64,000 nt of DNA from Asanoa iriomotensis (GCF_016862515.1 NZ_BONC01000001.1:186001-250000), one strand, 5' to 3'; shown: positions 8,509 to 17,541, counted from the stretch's first letter. Notes: generated by a model from the letters alone, not told the origin. Made by a program: numbers and translations.

Positions 8509-10021
8509 AGCGTGGGGCGGCCAGCGTGAGCACGTCGGCGAGGGCGAGCCGGGCGCCGCGAGCGGTCAGCCGGCGGTACCGCTGCGCGCCCAGCCGCTTC
8601 CGCAGGCGACCAGCGGTCTCGGCGTGGGTCTCCCGGTCGACACCCCACAGGTCGGACCCGGAGGTCCCGCGCACCCGCCCCGCCGCGCCGAACAGCGTCG
8701 CGGCCCGCTCGCTGTCGCCGGTGCGGTCGGCCACCGCGGCGAGACCGTCCAGCGCCCGCGGGATCGTCTCCCGGCTGCCGATCGCGACGCTGCGGTCGAG
8801 CCCTTCGCCGAGCTCGCCCGCGGCCCGGTCGAGGTCGCCCTGGCGCAGGTGCGCGAGCCCGAGCCCGACCAGGCCGTTGCTGACCAGCACGTCGTCCTCC
8901 AACTCGCGGGCACCGCGCACGCCCTCGTCGAGGACGGCGACCGCCTCGTCCTCCCGGTGCGCCGTCACCCGCGCCACGCCGAGCCCGAGCAACGCCAGCA
9001 GCAGCCACCACCGGTGGTCGAGGCGGCGGAGCGTGTCGACGGCGCCGCGCAGGTCGCGCTCTCCGGCGTCGGGATCGGTCGCCAGCACGCCGCACGCGAG
9101 CGCGATCGTCGCGGCCGCGCGCTCGTCGCCGAGCGCGACGAACCGATCGCGCGACGGCGGCAACACCTCCGCGGCACGGTCGTAGTCCGCGCCGAGGAAG
9201 GCGAGCATGCCGAGCACGAACCGGGCGTACGCGCGGTTGTCGTCGGTCAACGCGGTGCCCGGCGCCAGCGCCCGCTCCATCGCCTGCCGCACGTCGCCGG
9301 AGAGGCGCTGGTCGAACAGCAACGGCCAGATGGCCAACCCCATCCGCACCGCGGACCCGGCGTCCCCCGCGGCGACGAACCACCGCAACGCCGCACCGCA
9401 GTTGTCCTCGTCGGCGACACAGGTGCGCACCAGCGGACGGATCTTGCCGTTGCCGTCCAACTCGGCGCCGACGTCGAACGCTAGCTGGCGAAAGTACTCG
9501 GCGTGCCGCTGGTGCAGTCGGTCGGCCTCACCGGCGTCCGCGAGCCGGGCCAGCGCGAAGTCCCGCACGAGCTGCAACATGGAAAATCGAGGCTGACCGT
9601 GTACGGAGTGGTCCGCCCGCAGCAGGGCCTTGTCCACGAGGGACGCGACCCCGTCGAACACGTCGTCGCCGCAGATCGTCTCCGCAGCCGCCAGGCTGAA
9701 GCTGCCCGCGAACACGCCGAGCCGACGGAACAGCGTCCGCTCCGCCTCGTCGAGCAGGTGGTAGCTCCACGCGATCGTCGAGTCCAGCGTGCGCTGCCGG
9801 GAGGGCCTGTCCCGCGCGCCCGCACCCAGTGCGTCGAAGCTGCTGTCCAGCCGCGACAGCAGGTCGTCGAGCGCCAGCACCCGGGCCCGGGGCGCGGCCA
9901 GCTCGATCGCCAGCGGCAGGCCGTCCAGGCGCCGGCAGATCTCGGCGATCGTCCGCACCTCCGCGTCGTCGAGCGTCAGGTGTGCGCCCGCCGCCTCGGC
10001 CCGGTCGGCGAACAGCCGCAC
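8507..10021 (-). CDS. NB-ARC/TPR ATPase, C-terminal fragment (probable part of a broken gene)
   Basis: 504 residues from a GTG. The frame continues upstream without a start codon, giving the typical linker ESAKRSDAVRLFADRA, then GLPLAIELAA (the GLPL motif of STAND/NB-ARC ATPases), a winged-helix segment (RTLFRRLGVFAGSF) and TPR-like helices to the end. The P-loop and Walker B parts that should precede GLPL are absent. The matching N-terminal DUF4062 domain lies immediately upstream in another frame. I read the pair as one ancestral DUF4062-NB-ARC-TPR signalling protein that suffered an internal deletion of roughly 200 codons with a frameshift near 10060. Two separate working genes are possible but less likely. 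Confidence 0.6.
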   Translation of the reverse strand: MRLFADRAEAAGAHLTLDDAEVRTIAEICRRLDGLPLAIELAAPRARVLALDDLLSRLDSSFDALGAGARDRPSRQRTLDSTIAWSYHLLDEAERTLFRRLGVFAGSFSLAAAETICGDDVFDGVASLVDKALLRADHSVHGQPRFSMLQLVRDFALARLADAGEADRLHQRHAEYFRQLAFDVGAELDGNGKIRPLVRTCVADEDNCGAALRWFVAAGDAGSAVRMGLAIWPLLFDQRLSGDVRQAMERALAPGTALTDDNRAYARFVLGMLAFLGADYDRAAEVLPPSRDRFVALGDERAAATIALACGVLATDPDAGERDLRGAVDTLRRLDHRWWLLLALLGLGVARVTAHREDEAVAVLDEGVRGARELEDDVLVSNGLVGLGLAHLRQGDLDRAAGELGEGLDRSVAIGSRETIPRALDGLAAVADRTGDSERAATLFGAAGRVRGTSGSDLWGVDRETHAETAGRLRKRLGAQRYRRLTARGARLALADVLTLAAPR

Positions 10022-10548
10022 CGCGTCAGAGCGTTTCGCGGACTCGGCGCTGTCGGACCAGTCGCGACGGGCGCCGGGGGCGTGCCCGCACCGAACCGCT
10101 CGCTGAGCAGCAACGCGAGGTCCTGCCCGATGAGCGCGACCAGCTCGCCGGGTTGCGCGAACGTGCGGTAGGAGACGCCGCTGCGGGCCACCCGTTCCAG
10201 CATCTCGGCGAGCCGTGGCTCCCGGTGCGGCGCCGGCAGCTGCACGTACACGAGCTGGGGTTTGCCCGCGGCGGCGAGGAACTCGTCCTCGAGCCCGGAG
10301 ACGGACCGGCCCGGTTCGACGGTCCCGTAGCTCTCGCCGTAGATCGCGACGAACACGTCGCTCTGCGCCAGGTAGGCGAGATAGAGGTCGCGCGGCGGAT
10401 AGGGCCGGGCACCCAGCTCGAACATCACCGGCGTGAGGTGGAGTTGCTCGATCGCGCGCCGCGCGGCCACACGGGCGTCCGACAGCTCGTTCATCGTGGA
10501 GCTGACGAAGACGCGTAGCCGCTGGTCAGGCGTGCGGATTTCGGTCAT
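9976..10548 (-). CDS. DUF4062-domain protein, N-terminal fragment of the broken NB-ARC gene
   Basis: 190 residues from ATG 10548. RVFVSSTMNELSDARVAARR and DVFVAIYGESYG are diagnostic of DUF4062, a TIR/SEFIR-like module usually found at the N-terminus of STAND ATPases with TPR or WD repeats. The domain ends near residue 155; the last 30 residues are Pro/Arg-rich out-of-frame sequence overlapping the downstream fragment. It is co-oriented with the NB-ARC/TPR fragment and probably belonged to it. Confidence 0.6.
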   Translation of the reverse strand: MTEIRTPDQRLRVFVSSTMNELSDARVAARRAIEQLHLTPVMFELGARPYPPRDLYLAYLAQSDVFVAIYGESYGTVEPGRSVSGLEDEFLAAAGKPQLVYVQLPAPHREPRLAEMLERVARSGVSYRTFAQPGELVALIGQDLALLLSERFGAGTPPAPVATGPTAPSPRNALTRCGCSPTGPRRRAHT

Positions 10549-10584
10549 ACCCGGACGCAAGCCTACCATCCGGGTCCGACTCGT

Positions 10585-12984
10585 TCAGGCGTCCAGCGGG
10601 ATCGTGAGCCGCAGGTCCGTCACCGATCTGCCGAGGCGGGCGCGCAGGGCCTGCGCGGGCACGACCCATCGCCGCGCCGCCGGGTCCCAGGTCTCCCGCG
10701 CGCGGCGCCTCACCCGGACCGTGGCCGTCACGGTCTCGGCCGGACCTGCCGTGACCACGGTGGCACCGGCCAGCCAGCGCAGGGGACGCTCGGGCGCCGA
10801 CGCCGGGTCGACCGGCTCGAGGTAGCACTGCACCACTTCGGTCCCGGGTCGGGTGCCGGTGTTGGTCAGCTGGACCGTCACCGCCAGGTCGTCGTCGCCG
10901 GCCGTGGCCACGTCTGCCGTCTCGTAGCGCCAGTCGGTCCAGCCCAGGCCGTGGCCGAACGGTGCGGCCGGTTCCGCGCCCGCCCGCAGCCAACCGCGGT
11001 AACCGACGTGGATGCCCTCCGGGTAGCTCAGCACCAGGTCGTCGCCGGGGATCGGGCGCGGCGTCGGCACGTCGGCCTCGTCGGCCGGCAGTGTCCACGG
11101 CAGACGGCCCGCCGGCTCGGCCCGGCCGAGGACGACGTCGGCCAGGGCGGCCCCGGCCTCCTGCCCGGGGAACCACGTCCACAGCACCGTCGCCGCCCGC
11201 GTGAGCCACGGCAGGACGACCGGCGCACCGGCGTTGACCGCGACGACCGCGTCGGGCGCCACCGCCAGGATCCGGTCGACCAGCTCGTCCTGCCGGCCGG
11301 GCAGCGCCAGGCAGGTGCGGTCCCAGCCTTCCGACTCGACGTCGCTGTTCGTGCCGACGACCACCACCACGAGGTCGCACCGGCGGGCGAGCGCGACCGC
11401 CTCCGCGATCTCGTCCTCGACGGTCGGACCCGGCGGCCGCAGGCGCAGCTCGCCGCGGACGACGCGGCCGAAGCCCTCGGCCGGGATCGCGGTCAGCACG
11501 GCCCGCACGTCCACGTCGCGCGGCTCGTGGACGACGAGGTCGGCACCCCGTCCGGGCGGCGCGTTCACGCTCGAATCGAGGAAGACCTCGGGCCCGGCCG
11601 GTTCGTCGCCGGACGCCACCACGACATCGTCCACGCGGAGCACGAACCGCCCGACGGTGCCCAGCTCGATCCGGTAGTCGCCCGGTTCGGCCAGCCGGAG
11701 CACGGTGTGCAGCTCCACGGTCTCGACCTCGGCGGGCACGGCCCGGTCCCAGCCGTCCCACTCCGCCAGCGTGACGCTGCTGAGCAGGGCGCCCGCCGCG
11801 TCGAAGGCGCGCATCCGGGCGACGCCCGGGCCACCCTCCGGGTCGTGGCCGAGCGACGCGAGGTCCGCGGGTGGGAGGTGGACCCGCGCGTCCCCGCCGC
11901 GGGCCAGCGTGACCTCGGCGTGCGGCAGCGCGGCGGCGAACGCCTCGGGCACGCCGACGACCTGCCGCGGCGAGACGACCGAGCTGCCGCCGCCGAGCAC
12001 GAACGGAGTCGCGGCGTTCGGCCCGATGACCGCGACCGACCGGACGGCCGCCGGGGCGGCCGGGAAGCCTCCCGGGTGCCGGCGCAGCACGACTGTGGAC
12101 CGCGCGGCCAGCTCACGCAGGAACGCCCGGTCGTCGCCGAAGACGGGCGTGGGCTGCCCGCCGGTGCGGGCCGCCAGCCGCAGGATCCGTGCGACCTTGT
12201 CGTCGATGACGCTCTCCGGGACGCGGCCGTCCTTGACCGCGGCCAGCAGTTCCTCGTCCCACGGGCCACCGGGCCCGGGCATGACGAGGTCGAGGCCGCC
12301 GTTGGCCGGCCCGACCGTCGCGGTGGTGGCCATCCAGTCGCTGACTACGACGCCGTCGAACGCCCACTCTCCTTTGAGGACGTCGCGTAGCAGCGGCGCG
12401 TGTGCGGTCATCGGGCTGTCGTCTCCGTAGGCGTCCGCCCGGTTGTAGGCTGCCATCACGCTCCAGACGCCGGCCTCCCGGACAACACGCTCGAACGGCG
12501 CCAGGTAGACCTCCCGCAGGGCGCGCTCGTCCGCGCGGGCGACGTACCGCGTGCGGTCCCGTTCCGAGTCGTTGAGCACGTAGTGCTTGACGCACGCGGC
12601 GACGCCGTGGCGCTGGATCCCGGCCACGAGCGGGCCGGCGATCTCCGCGGTCAGCAGCGGGTCCTCGGAGAAACACTCGAAGTGCCGGCCGGCGTACGGC
12701 GTGCGCTGGATGTTGACCTGTGGTGCCAGCACCACGTCGACGCCGTGGCGGCGCGCCTCGACGGCGAACAGGTGCCCGAGCCGGTCGGCCACGGCCGGGT
12801 CCCAGGTCGCTGCCACCGCGCTCGGCGACGGGAACAACAGGGAATGGCCCTCCCCCGTGCCGCGCACGCCGACCGGCCCGTCGGAGAGCACCAGCGACCG
12901 GAGGCCGACCTCCGGTCGCGGATGCAGCACCCAGGTGGTCATCCCCGTGAGCAGCTCGATCTTCCGCGCGATGTCGAGGTTCAT
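10585..12984 (-). CDS. Glycoside hydrolase family 3 beta-glucosidase with PA14 insert
   Basis: 799 residues, no signal peptide, so cytoplasmic. The N-terminal TIM barrel (about 1-290) contains KHYVLNDSE and VVSDWMATT, whose Asp near residue 215 is the nucleophile. The alpha/beta sandwich follows, interrupted by a PA14-like domain (about 350-500, FVLRVDDVVVAS) as in the Kluyveromyces-type enzymes. NSDVESEGWD near 550 carries the acid/base Glu region, and a fibronectin-III-like C-terminus ends the protein. The ATG overlaps the permease stop (ATGA), making it the last gene of the sugar ABC operon. It should hydrolyse imported beta-linked oligosaccharides; a beta-xylosidase role cannot be excluded. 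Confidence 0.93.
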   Translation of the reverse strand: MNLDIARKIELLTGMTTWVLHPRPEVGLRSLVLSDGPVGVRGTGEGHSLLFPSPSAVAATWDPAVADRLGHLFAVEARRHGVDVVLAPQVNIQRTPYAGRHFECFSEDPLLTAEIAGPLVAGIQRHGVAACVKHYVLNDSERDRTRYVARADERALREVYLAPFERVVREAGVWSVMAAYNRADAYGDDSPMTAHAPLLRDVLKGEWAFDGVVVSDWMATTATVGPANGGLDLVMPGPGGPWDEELLAAVKDGRVPESVIDDKVARILRLAARTGGQPTPVFGDDRAFLRELAARSTVVLRRHPGGFPAAPAAVRSVAVIGPNAATPFVLGGGSSVVSPRQVVGVPEAFAAALPHAEVTLARGGDARVHLPPADLASLGHDPEGGPGVARMRAFDAAGALLSSVTLAEWDGWDRAVPAEVETVELHTVLRLAEPGDYRIELGTVGRFVLRVDDVVVASGDEPAGPEVFLDSSVNAPPGRGADLVVHEPRDVDVRAVLTAIPAEGFGRVVRGELRLRPPGPTVEDEIAEAVALARRCDLVVVVVGTNSDVESEGWDRTCLALPGRQDELVDRILAVAPDAVVAVNAGAPVVLPWLTRAATVLWTWFPGQEAGAALADVVLGRAEPAGRLPWTLPADEADVPTPRPIPGDDLVLSYPEGIHVGYRGWLRAGAEPAAPFGHGLGWTDWRYETADVATAGDDDLAVTVQLTNTGTRPGTEVVQCYLEPVDPASAPERPLRWLAGATVVTAGPAETVTATVRVRRRARETWDPAARRWVVPAQALRARLGRSVTDLRLTIPLDA

Positions 12985-13823
12985 ACCCGGATCCGCCCCA
13001 GTGCGTTGCCGCCCTCGTAGAGGAAGCGTTGACCGAAGAAATAGACCATCACCATGGGTACGGTCAGCAGCATGCCGCCGGCCATGATGAGGTTCCAGTC
13101 GGGGGTCTGCCCGACGTTGCTGGTCTGCGTCATCGCGTAGAGCCCCAGCGCGAGGGGATATTTCTCCGGGTCGTTGATGTAGATGAGCGGCCCCAGGAAG
13201 TTGCCCCACTGGAAGGTGAACGTGAAGATCGCGACCGTGGCCAGCGCGGGCACCGACAGCGGGACGATGATGCGCCGCCAGATGCCGAAATAGCCGAGCC
13301 CGTCCAGTCGCGCCGCCTCGTCGTACTCGGTCGGGATCTGCATGATGAACTGGCGCATCAGGAAGATGCTGTAGCCGCTGCCGAACAGCTGCGGCACGAT
13401 CAGTGGCCAGAACGTGTTGATCCAGCCGAGGTACTGGAAGGTGACGAAGGTGGGGACGATCGTCGCCTCGTACGGGATCATCAGGGTGGCCAGCGTGACG
13501 ACGAACCAGATCCGCCGGCCCGGTGCCCGCAGGCGGGCGAGGGCGTAGCCCGCGAACGAGGACGCCACCACCTGGCCGACCATCGACGGGATCACGATGA
13601 CGACCGAGTTGAACAGGTAGCGGCCGAGGTCGGTGTCCGAGAAGATCCGGCCGTAGTTCGCGAACTCGAAGGTGTCGGGGAACAGCTTCGGCGGGAACGT
13701 CGTGACGTACTTCGTGCTCGCCAGCGAGGTGCTGACCATCCAGAGGAGGGGCAGCACCATCAGGGCGGTGCCGAACAGCAGGACCACGTACACCGGGATC
13801 CGTTGGCCCCACCGCGGGCGCAT
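12981..13823 (-). CDS. Carbohydrate ABC transporter permease (MalG type)
   Basis: 280 residues with six predicted membrane helices. The cytoplasmic EAA loop EYDEAARLDGLGYFGIWRRI is the contact site for the ATPase and identifies a CUT1-family permease of the MalG side. It starts with the last base of the first permease's stop codon (TGATG) and its own stop overlaps the GH3 start, so translation is coupled along the operon. No ATPase gene is present; actinobacterial CUT1 systems usually share a housekeeping MsiK-type ATPase encoded elsewhere. Confidence 0.93.
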   Translation of the reverse strand: MRPRWGQRIPVYVVLLFGTALMVLPLLWMVSTSLASTKYVTTFPPKLFPDTFEFANYGRIFSDTDLGRYLFNSVVIVIPSMVGQVVASSFAGYALARLRAPGRRIWFVVTLATLMIPYEATIVPTFVTFQYLGWINTFWPLIVPQLFGSGYSIFLMRQFIMQIPTEYDEAARLDGLGYFGIWRRIIVPLSVPALATVAIFTFTFQWGNFLGPLIYINDPEKYPLALGLYAMTQTSNVGQTPDWNLIMAGGMLLTVPMVMVYFFGQRFLYEGGNALGRIRV

Positions 13824-14752
13824 CAGCTCACCTCGCCTTCGTAGTGGACCCAGCGCCGCGACCACCGCAGGACGACCAGCGTCAACAGCATGATCATCAC
13901 GAACAGCAGCACCGCGATCGCCGACGCGTAGCCCATCTTGTTGAACTCGAACGCGTTCTCGTAGAGGAACGGCACCAGCATCAGCGCCCCGGCGTTGTGG
14001 CCCTGTGTCACGACGTAGACCTGGGTGAAGACCTGGAGGGCGCCGATGATCCCGTTGATCAGGTTGAACAGGATGATCGGCGAGAGCATCGGGACCGTGA
14101 TCGACCGGAACTGCCGCCACGGTCCCGCGCCGTCGAGCATCGTCGCCTCGTAGAGGTAACGCGGAATCGCCTGCAACGCCGCGAGGAACAGCACGACGCC
14201 GCCGCCGAGCTGCCAGACGCCCATGATGATCAGGCCGTCCTTGACCCGGGCGGGGTCGACGAGCCACGCGGGCCCGTCGACCCCAACCGTCCCCAGCAGC
14301 GAGTTGACGATGCCGGACGGTGCCAGCAGCCAGCTCCACAGCATCACGACCGCGACGATGGGTATGGTGCTGGGCAGGTAGAACGCGGTGCGGAACCACC
14401 GGCGCAGCACGATCGGCTTGTTGAGCAGCAGGGCGAACCCGATGCTCAGGGCGAGGTTGACCGGCACCAGGATCGCCGCGTAGTAGGCGGTGTTGCGCAA
14501 CGCCAGCCAGAAGTTGCTCCCCTCACCGGTGAGCAGGCTGCTGTAGTTGCGCAGGCCCACCCACTGCGGTGGCTGGAAGAGGTCCCAGTCGGTGAAGCTG
14601 AGGACCACGCTGGCCACCAGCGGCACCGCATAGAGGGCCAGGATGCCGACGATCCAGGGGAGCATGAACAGGTAGAAGGCGACCGTCTCCCGCGTCCTGT
14701 TCGACATCGTGCGGCGCGTCGGCGCCCGCCCGCTCCGGGTCATGGTTCCCAC
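13823..14752 (-). CDS. Carbohydrate ABC transporter permease (MalF type)
   Basis: 309 residues with six to seven membrane helices; EATMLDGAGPWRQFRSI is the EAA loop. The GTG at 14752 is chosen because a perfect GGAGG lies 7 nt upstream, whereas the ATG nine bases later has only GGTGGG very close. It follows the lipoprotein gene by 13 nt and forms the heterodimeric membrane channel with the next permease. Confidence 0.92.
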   Translation of the reverse strand: MGTMTRSGRAPTRRTMSNRTRETVAFYLFMLPWIVGILALYAVPLVASVVLSFTDWDLFQPPQWVGLRNYSSLLTGEGSNFWLALRNTAYYAAILVPVNLALSIGFALLLNKPIVLRRWFRTAFYLPSTIPIVAVVMLWSWLLAPSGIVNSLLGTVGVDGPAWLVDPARVKDGLIIMGVWQLGGGVVLFLAALQAIPRYLYEATMLDGAGPWRQFRSITVPMLSPIILFNLINGIIGALQVFTQVYVVTQGHNAGALMLVPFLYENAFEFNKMGYASAIAVLLFVMIMLLTLVVLRWSRRWVHYEGEVS

Positions 14753-14765
14753 CGGTCGACCTCCG

Positions 14766-16064
14766 TCAGCTGCCGGCCAGCGTGGCCTTGATGTGCGACG
14801 CCGCGTTGGAGGTCGCCTCCTCCACCGAGGCGCTTCCGGTGAAGAACGGGTAGAGATCCTGCTCCACCTGCTTGGCGATCTGGTTGGCCTGCGGCGGCCG
14901 GGCCGGGGAGAACACCTGGTTGCTGGCCTTGGTCAGATCCGCGTACGAGATGCCCTGCGGCAACGCCTTCTCCCACTCCGGGATCAGCGCCTTCGCGCTC
15001 GGCACGTCCTGTTGGTTGGCGACGATCGGCTCCTGGCCGTCGACCGAGAACATGTACTGGACGACCGCCCAGGCGGCGTCCTGCTGCTTCGACCGCGAGC
15101 CGACCGCGAGGCCGGTGCCGAAGGCCATCATCGTGGGGTTCGCGGCGTCCGGGCTCGGCGGCGGCGCGATGCCGAAACTGAGGCCCTGCTTGACGAAATC
15201 GGGAATGTCCCACAGGCCGGCCCAGATCATCGCCGTCTTGCCCTGCGCGAACAGGGCGTCCCGGTTGACGTTCTGGCCGAAGTCCGCGTAGTCCTGCAGC
15301 GTCGGCGAGACCTTCAGCTTGGCCGCCAGGTCGTAGTAGGTCTGCAGGCCCGTCCGGAACTGCGGCGAGTCGATGGCCGGCCCGTCGAGCGCGTCGTTGA
15401 GGATGGTGCCGCCGAACGAGCGGGTCACCGACTCGACCGCCTGCGGCCAGTTGTCGATGGCGACGCCGTACTGCGTGGTCTTGCCGCCCTCGACGATCGT
15501 CAGCTTCTTGGCCGCCTCGGTGAACTCGCCCCAGGTCCAGCCCGCCTTCGGCAGCGCGACGTTCGCCTTCTCGAACATGGTCTTGTTGTAGTAGAAGACG
15601 AGGTTGCCGCCGCGGTCCGGCAGCGCGAACTGCTTGCCCTTGAGGTTGTACCCGCTGATCCGGTTGGCATCCACGGTGTCCTCGAGCTTGAGCCCCGCGG
15701 ACTGGATCCGTGGTGCGAGGTCGAGGATCGCGCCGCGCGAGGCGAGCGCCGGGCCGCGGGTGCTGTCGACGAGGATGATGTCGGGCGAGCTGCCGCCGGC
15801 GATCATCGTGTCGACCTGCTGGTCGTAGTTCTCGATCGGGATGTTCTTGACCGTCACCTTCACACCGGGATGGGTCGCCGTGTAGGCGTCGGCCCTTTCC
15901 TGATACGTCTTGGTGTCGTTGGTGCTGCCCCAGATCGACATGACAAGGTCGGCCTGGTCGGCCGTACCCGATTGTTCGGTATCGCTTCCGCATGCGGCGA
16001 GCCCGAGGCCCACCGACATCGCGGCGAAGACCGCCATCGCGCGCAGCGCGGCACGTCTTTTCAT
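14766..16064 (-). CDS. Sugar-binding lipoprotein of the ABC transporter
   Basis: 432 residues. The signal peptide MKRRAALRAMAVFAAMSVGL ends in the lipobox LAAC, so the mature protein is lipid-anchored outside the membrane. The rest is a family-1 extracellular solute-binding fold (DLVMSIWGSTND, SPDIILVDST, NLVFYYNKTMFEKA). ATG 16064 has GGAGAGGAA upstream, in the loop of a 7-bp inverted repeat CTAGGTT/AACCTAG (16067-16094). It is the first gene of the operon with two permeases and the GH3 enzyme. The ligand is likely a di- or oligoglucoside, inferred from GH3 and the nearby glucanase. Confidence 0.92.
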   Translation of the reverse strand: MKRRAALRAMAVFAAMSVGLGLAACGSDTEQSGTADQADLVMSIWGSTNDTKTYQERADAYTATHPGVKVTVKNIPIENYDQQVDTMIAGGSSPDIILVDSTRGPALASRGAILDLAPRIQSAGLKLEDTVDANRISGYNLKGKQFALPDRGGNLVFYYNKTMFEKANVALPKAGWTWGEFTEAAKKLTIVEGGKTTQYGVAIDNWPQAVESVTRSFGGTILNDALDGPAIDSPQFRTGLQTYYDLAAKLKVSPTLQDYADFGQNVNRDALFAQGKTAMIWAGLWDIPDFVKQGLSFGIAPPPSPDAANPTMMAFGTGLAVGSRSKQQDAAWAVVQYMFSVDGQEPIVANQQDVPSAKALIPEWEKALPQGISYADLTKASNQVFSPARPPQANQIAKQVEQDLYPFFTGSASVEEATSNAASHIKATLAGS

Positions 16065-16161
16065 TTCTAGGTTCCTCTCCGCCGGAAAACCTAGTCGACT
16101 GTGCGGAACGCGACTGGTGGCCGGGAGCGCCCGCCGGCTTCCCACGGCGAGCGGCACCCGC

Positions 16162-16184
16162 CGCGGCACAGGGCGTGCCGCGGT
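16162..16184. promoter_or_regulatory. Perfect 9-bp inverted repeat in the sugar-operon control region
   Basis: CCGCGGCAC and its exact complement GTGCCGCGG are separated by 5 nt, about 100 bp upstream of the lipoprotein gene. It could be a repressor site or an RNA hairpin in the leftward leader. A second inverted repeat, GCGATC-AGAC-GATCGC with flanking ATGCC/GGCAT, lies at 16213-16246. Confidence 0.4.
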
Positions 16185-16446
16185 TTGCGTCAGTCACGAT
16201 GTACGCGAACCCATGCCGCGAAAGGCGATCAGACGATCGCTGGCATTCGGGTGGCGTGCCACGGAGCCCGGAGAGTCGTACTGACGACGTTCGCGCGTAA
16301 GACCATCCGGCACCCAGAGGCCGAGTGTTCGCGCGCCGTCGGCGGAGCCTTATCCCCCCTGCGCGGGCCAATAGGCCGAGCGCAACGGTCCGGCGCTTCT
16401 ATGAAGCATCGAAGCTAAAGATAAGTCCCAGTACGAGCTATCCGAC

Positions 16447-16548
16447 ACCTCCTGTTGACGAGCACGAAACGATGTGACAAGGAGGTAACCACACTTGCTG
16501 ACGGCCAGCAAGGGGGGTCTTTCTCGGCGACCCCCCCTCTTGCCGGCC
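16447..16548 (+). promoter_or_regulatory. Structured 5' leader: SD-masking hairpin followed by a terminator-like hairpin
   Basis: ACCTCCT (16447-16453) can pair with AGGAGGT (16480-16486), hiding a perfect ribosome-binding sequence. Just downstream, 16503-16548 folds into a long stem: GGCC/GGCC, GCAA/TTGC and GGGGGGTC/GACCCCCC around a 9-nt loop. Both precede the epimerase gene by 140-240 nt. An attenuator or regulatory leader is plausible; no known riboswitch class was recognised. Confidence 0.35.
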
Positions 16549-16687
16549 GCTCCGCCGGTGTGGTTATGTCGAGAAGCCGTGAGCGAGGCCGGGTCTCCCG
16601 CCGCACACGGTCGGCAGCGCTTCCCCTGCCGTCACGTCTGCCACCGCACCCATTCGGTCCGCAGCGACCGGGAAGAGGCATGCCACC

Positions 16688-17527
16688 ATGACCGACACGA
16701 TCAAGCTCGGCCTTGTCACCGACGTGGTCCCCATCGAGGAGATCGCCGAAGGCTGGGACTTCTACGAGATCCCCAACTCCGTGCACATCCTGCCGTTGCA
16801 CAGCGAGTCGACCTGGGCCGCCAACCGCGACCGCTACCTGGCCCGGGCGGTGCCGACGCCGGTCGCGAGCCACTACGTCAGCGGCACCGATCCGCTGCAC
16901 GGCTTTGGTTCGTTCGCTTCGGGACCGTCGTACGACCGCGAGCAGCAGCTCTTCTGGGCGGCCCGGTCGTTCCGGCGGATGCACGAGATCGGCGTCACGG
17001 TCGCGGGTGTCTGGGGCGGCTTCTTCCGTTGCCCCGACGGCTACCCGCGGACCAAGGCGTGGGACGACGCGGTCAGCTTCTGCAACATCCTCGCCGACGA
17101 GGGCGAGCGCTGGGGCATCGACATCGCACTGGAGCCGAACGCCGACCCCGACACGCTGTTCCCCAGCTACACCGAGGGTCTGGCGTTCGCGAAGACGGTC
17201 AACCGGCGGGCGATCAAGATGATGGTCGACCTCAACTACTTCATCAAGCTGGGCGAGTCGTTCGACATCGTCAGGGAGGACCCGGCGTACTGCGTACACG
17301 TGCAGATGGCTGGTGAGGGCAACGGCCACTCCCAGACGAACATCGAGCCGCGCACCGAGGCCTACCACCAGCTGTTCACGGTGCTGAAGGACATCGGCTA
17401 CCGGAGCACGGTGTCGGTGGCCGCGCCCTGGCTCAGCTCGACGGGCGACGATCCCATCAACTACGGGTACGAGACGCGGGTCACGCTGAAGTACATGCAG
17501 GACCTCCGCGACGCACACTTCGGCTGA
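16688..17527 (+). CDS. Sugar phosphate isomerase/epimerase (xylose-isomerase-like TIM barrel)
   Basis: 279 residues of the AP-endonuclease-2 / xylose-isomerase-like barrel. Acidic and His residues expected to bind the divalent metal are visible in ALEPNAD, MMVDLNYF, CVHVQMAGEGNGH and the downstream SVAAPW strand. Such proteins isomerise or epimerise free or keto-sugars. It starts at an ATG preceded by GGGAAGAGG. First gene of a divergent operon with ThuA and aldo/keto reductase genes, opposite the sugar ABC/GH3 operon; the context suggests metabolism of the imported sugar, perhaps through a 3-keto intermediate. Confidence 0.82.
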   Translation: MTDTIKLGLVTDVVPIEEIAEGWDFYEIPNSVHILPLHSESTWAANRDRYLARAVPTPVASHYVSGTDPLHGFGSFASGPSYDREQQLFWAARSFRRMHEIGVTVAGVWGGFFRCPDGYPRTKAWDDAVSFCNILADEGERWGIDIALEPNADPDTLFPSYTEGLAFAKTVNRRAIKMMVDLNYFIKLGESFDIVREDPAYCVHVQMAGEGNGHSQTNIEPRTEAYHQLFTVLKDIGYRSTVSVAAPWLSSTGDDPINYGYETRVTLKYMQDLRDAHFG

Positions 17528-17541
17528 GCGGAGCGGTCAAC

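Larger units (their letters stand above)
16065..16687. other. 623-bp divergent intergenic region of the sugar cluster
   Basis: No convincing gene lies here. It must contain promoters for the leftward ABC/GH3 operon and the rightward epimerase operon. Visible structure: inverted repeats at 16162-16184 and 16225-16240, a short palindrome GCTTCTATGAAGC at 16395-16407, and two hairpins at 16447-16548. A TTG at 16495 with a perfect AGGAGGT opens a frame, but its product has no protein-like character. Confidence 0.7.

Noticed and set aside
10585-16064. Missing ABC ATPase as a sign of a broken operon
   Set aside because: CUT1 sugar transporters of actinomycetes commonly use a shared ATPase encoded elsewhere, so absence is normal.
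16495-17316. Frame starting at TTG with a perfect AGGAGGT upstream
   Set aside because: From 16688 it lies over the epimerase gene in another frame and its product has no protein-like pattern. The ribosome-site-like sequence is better read as part of the leader hairpin.
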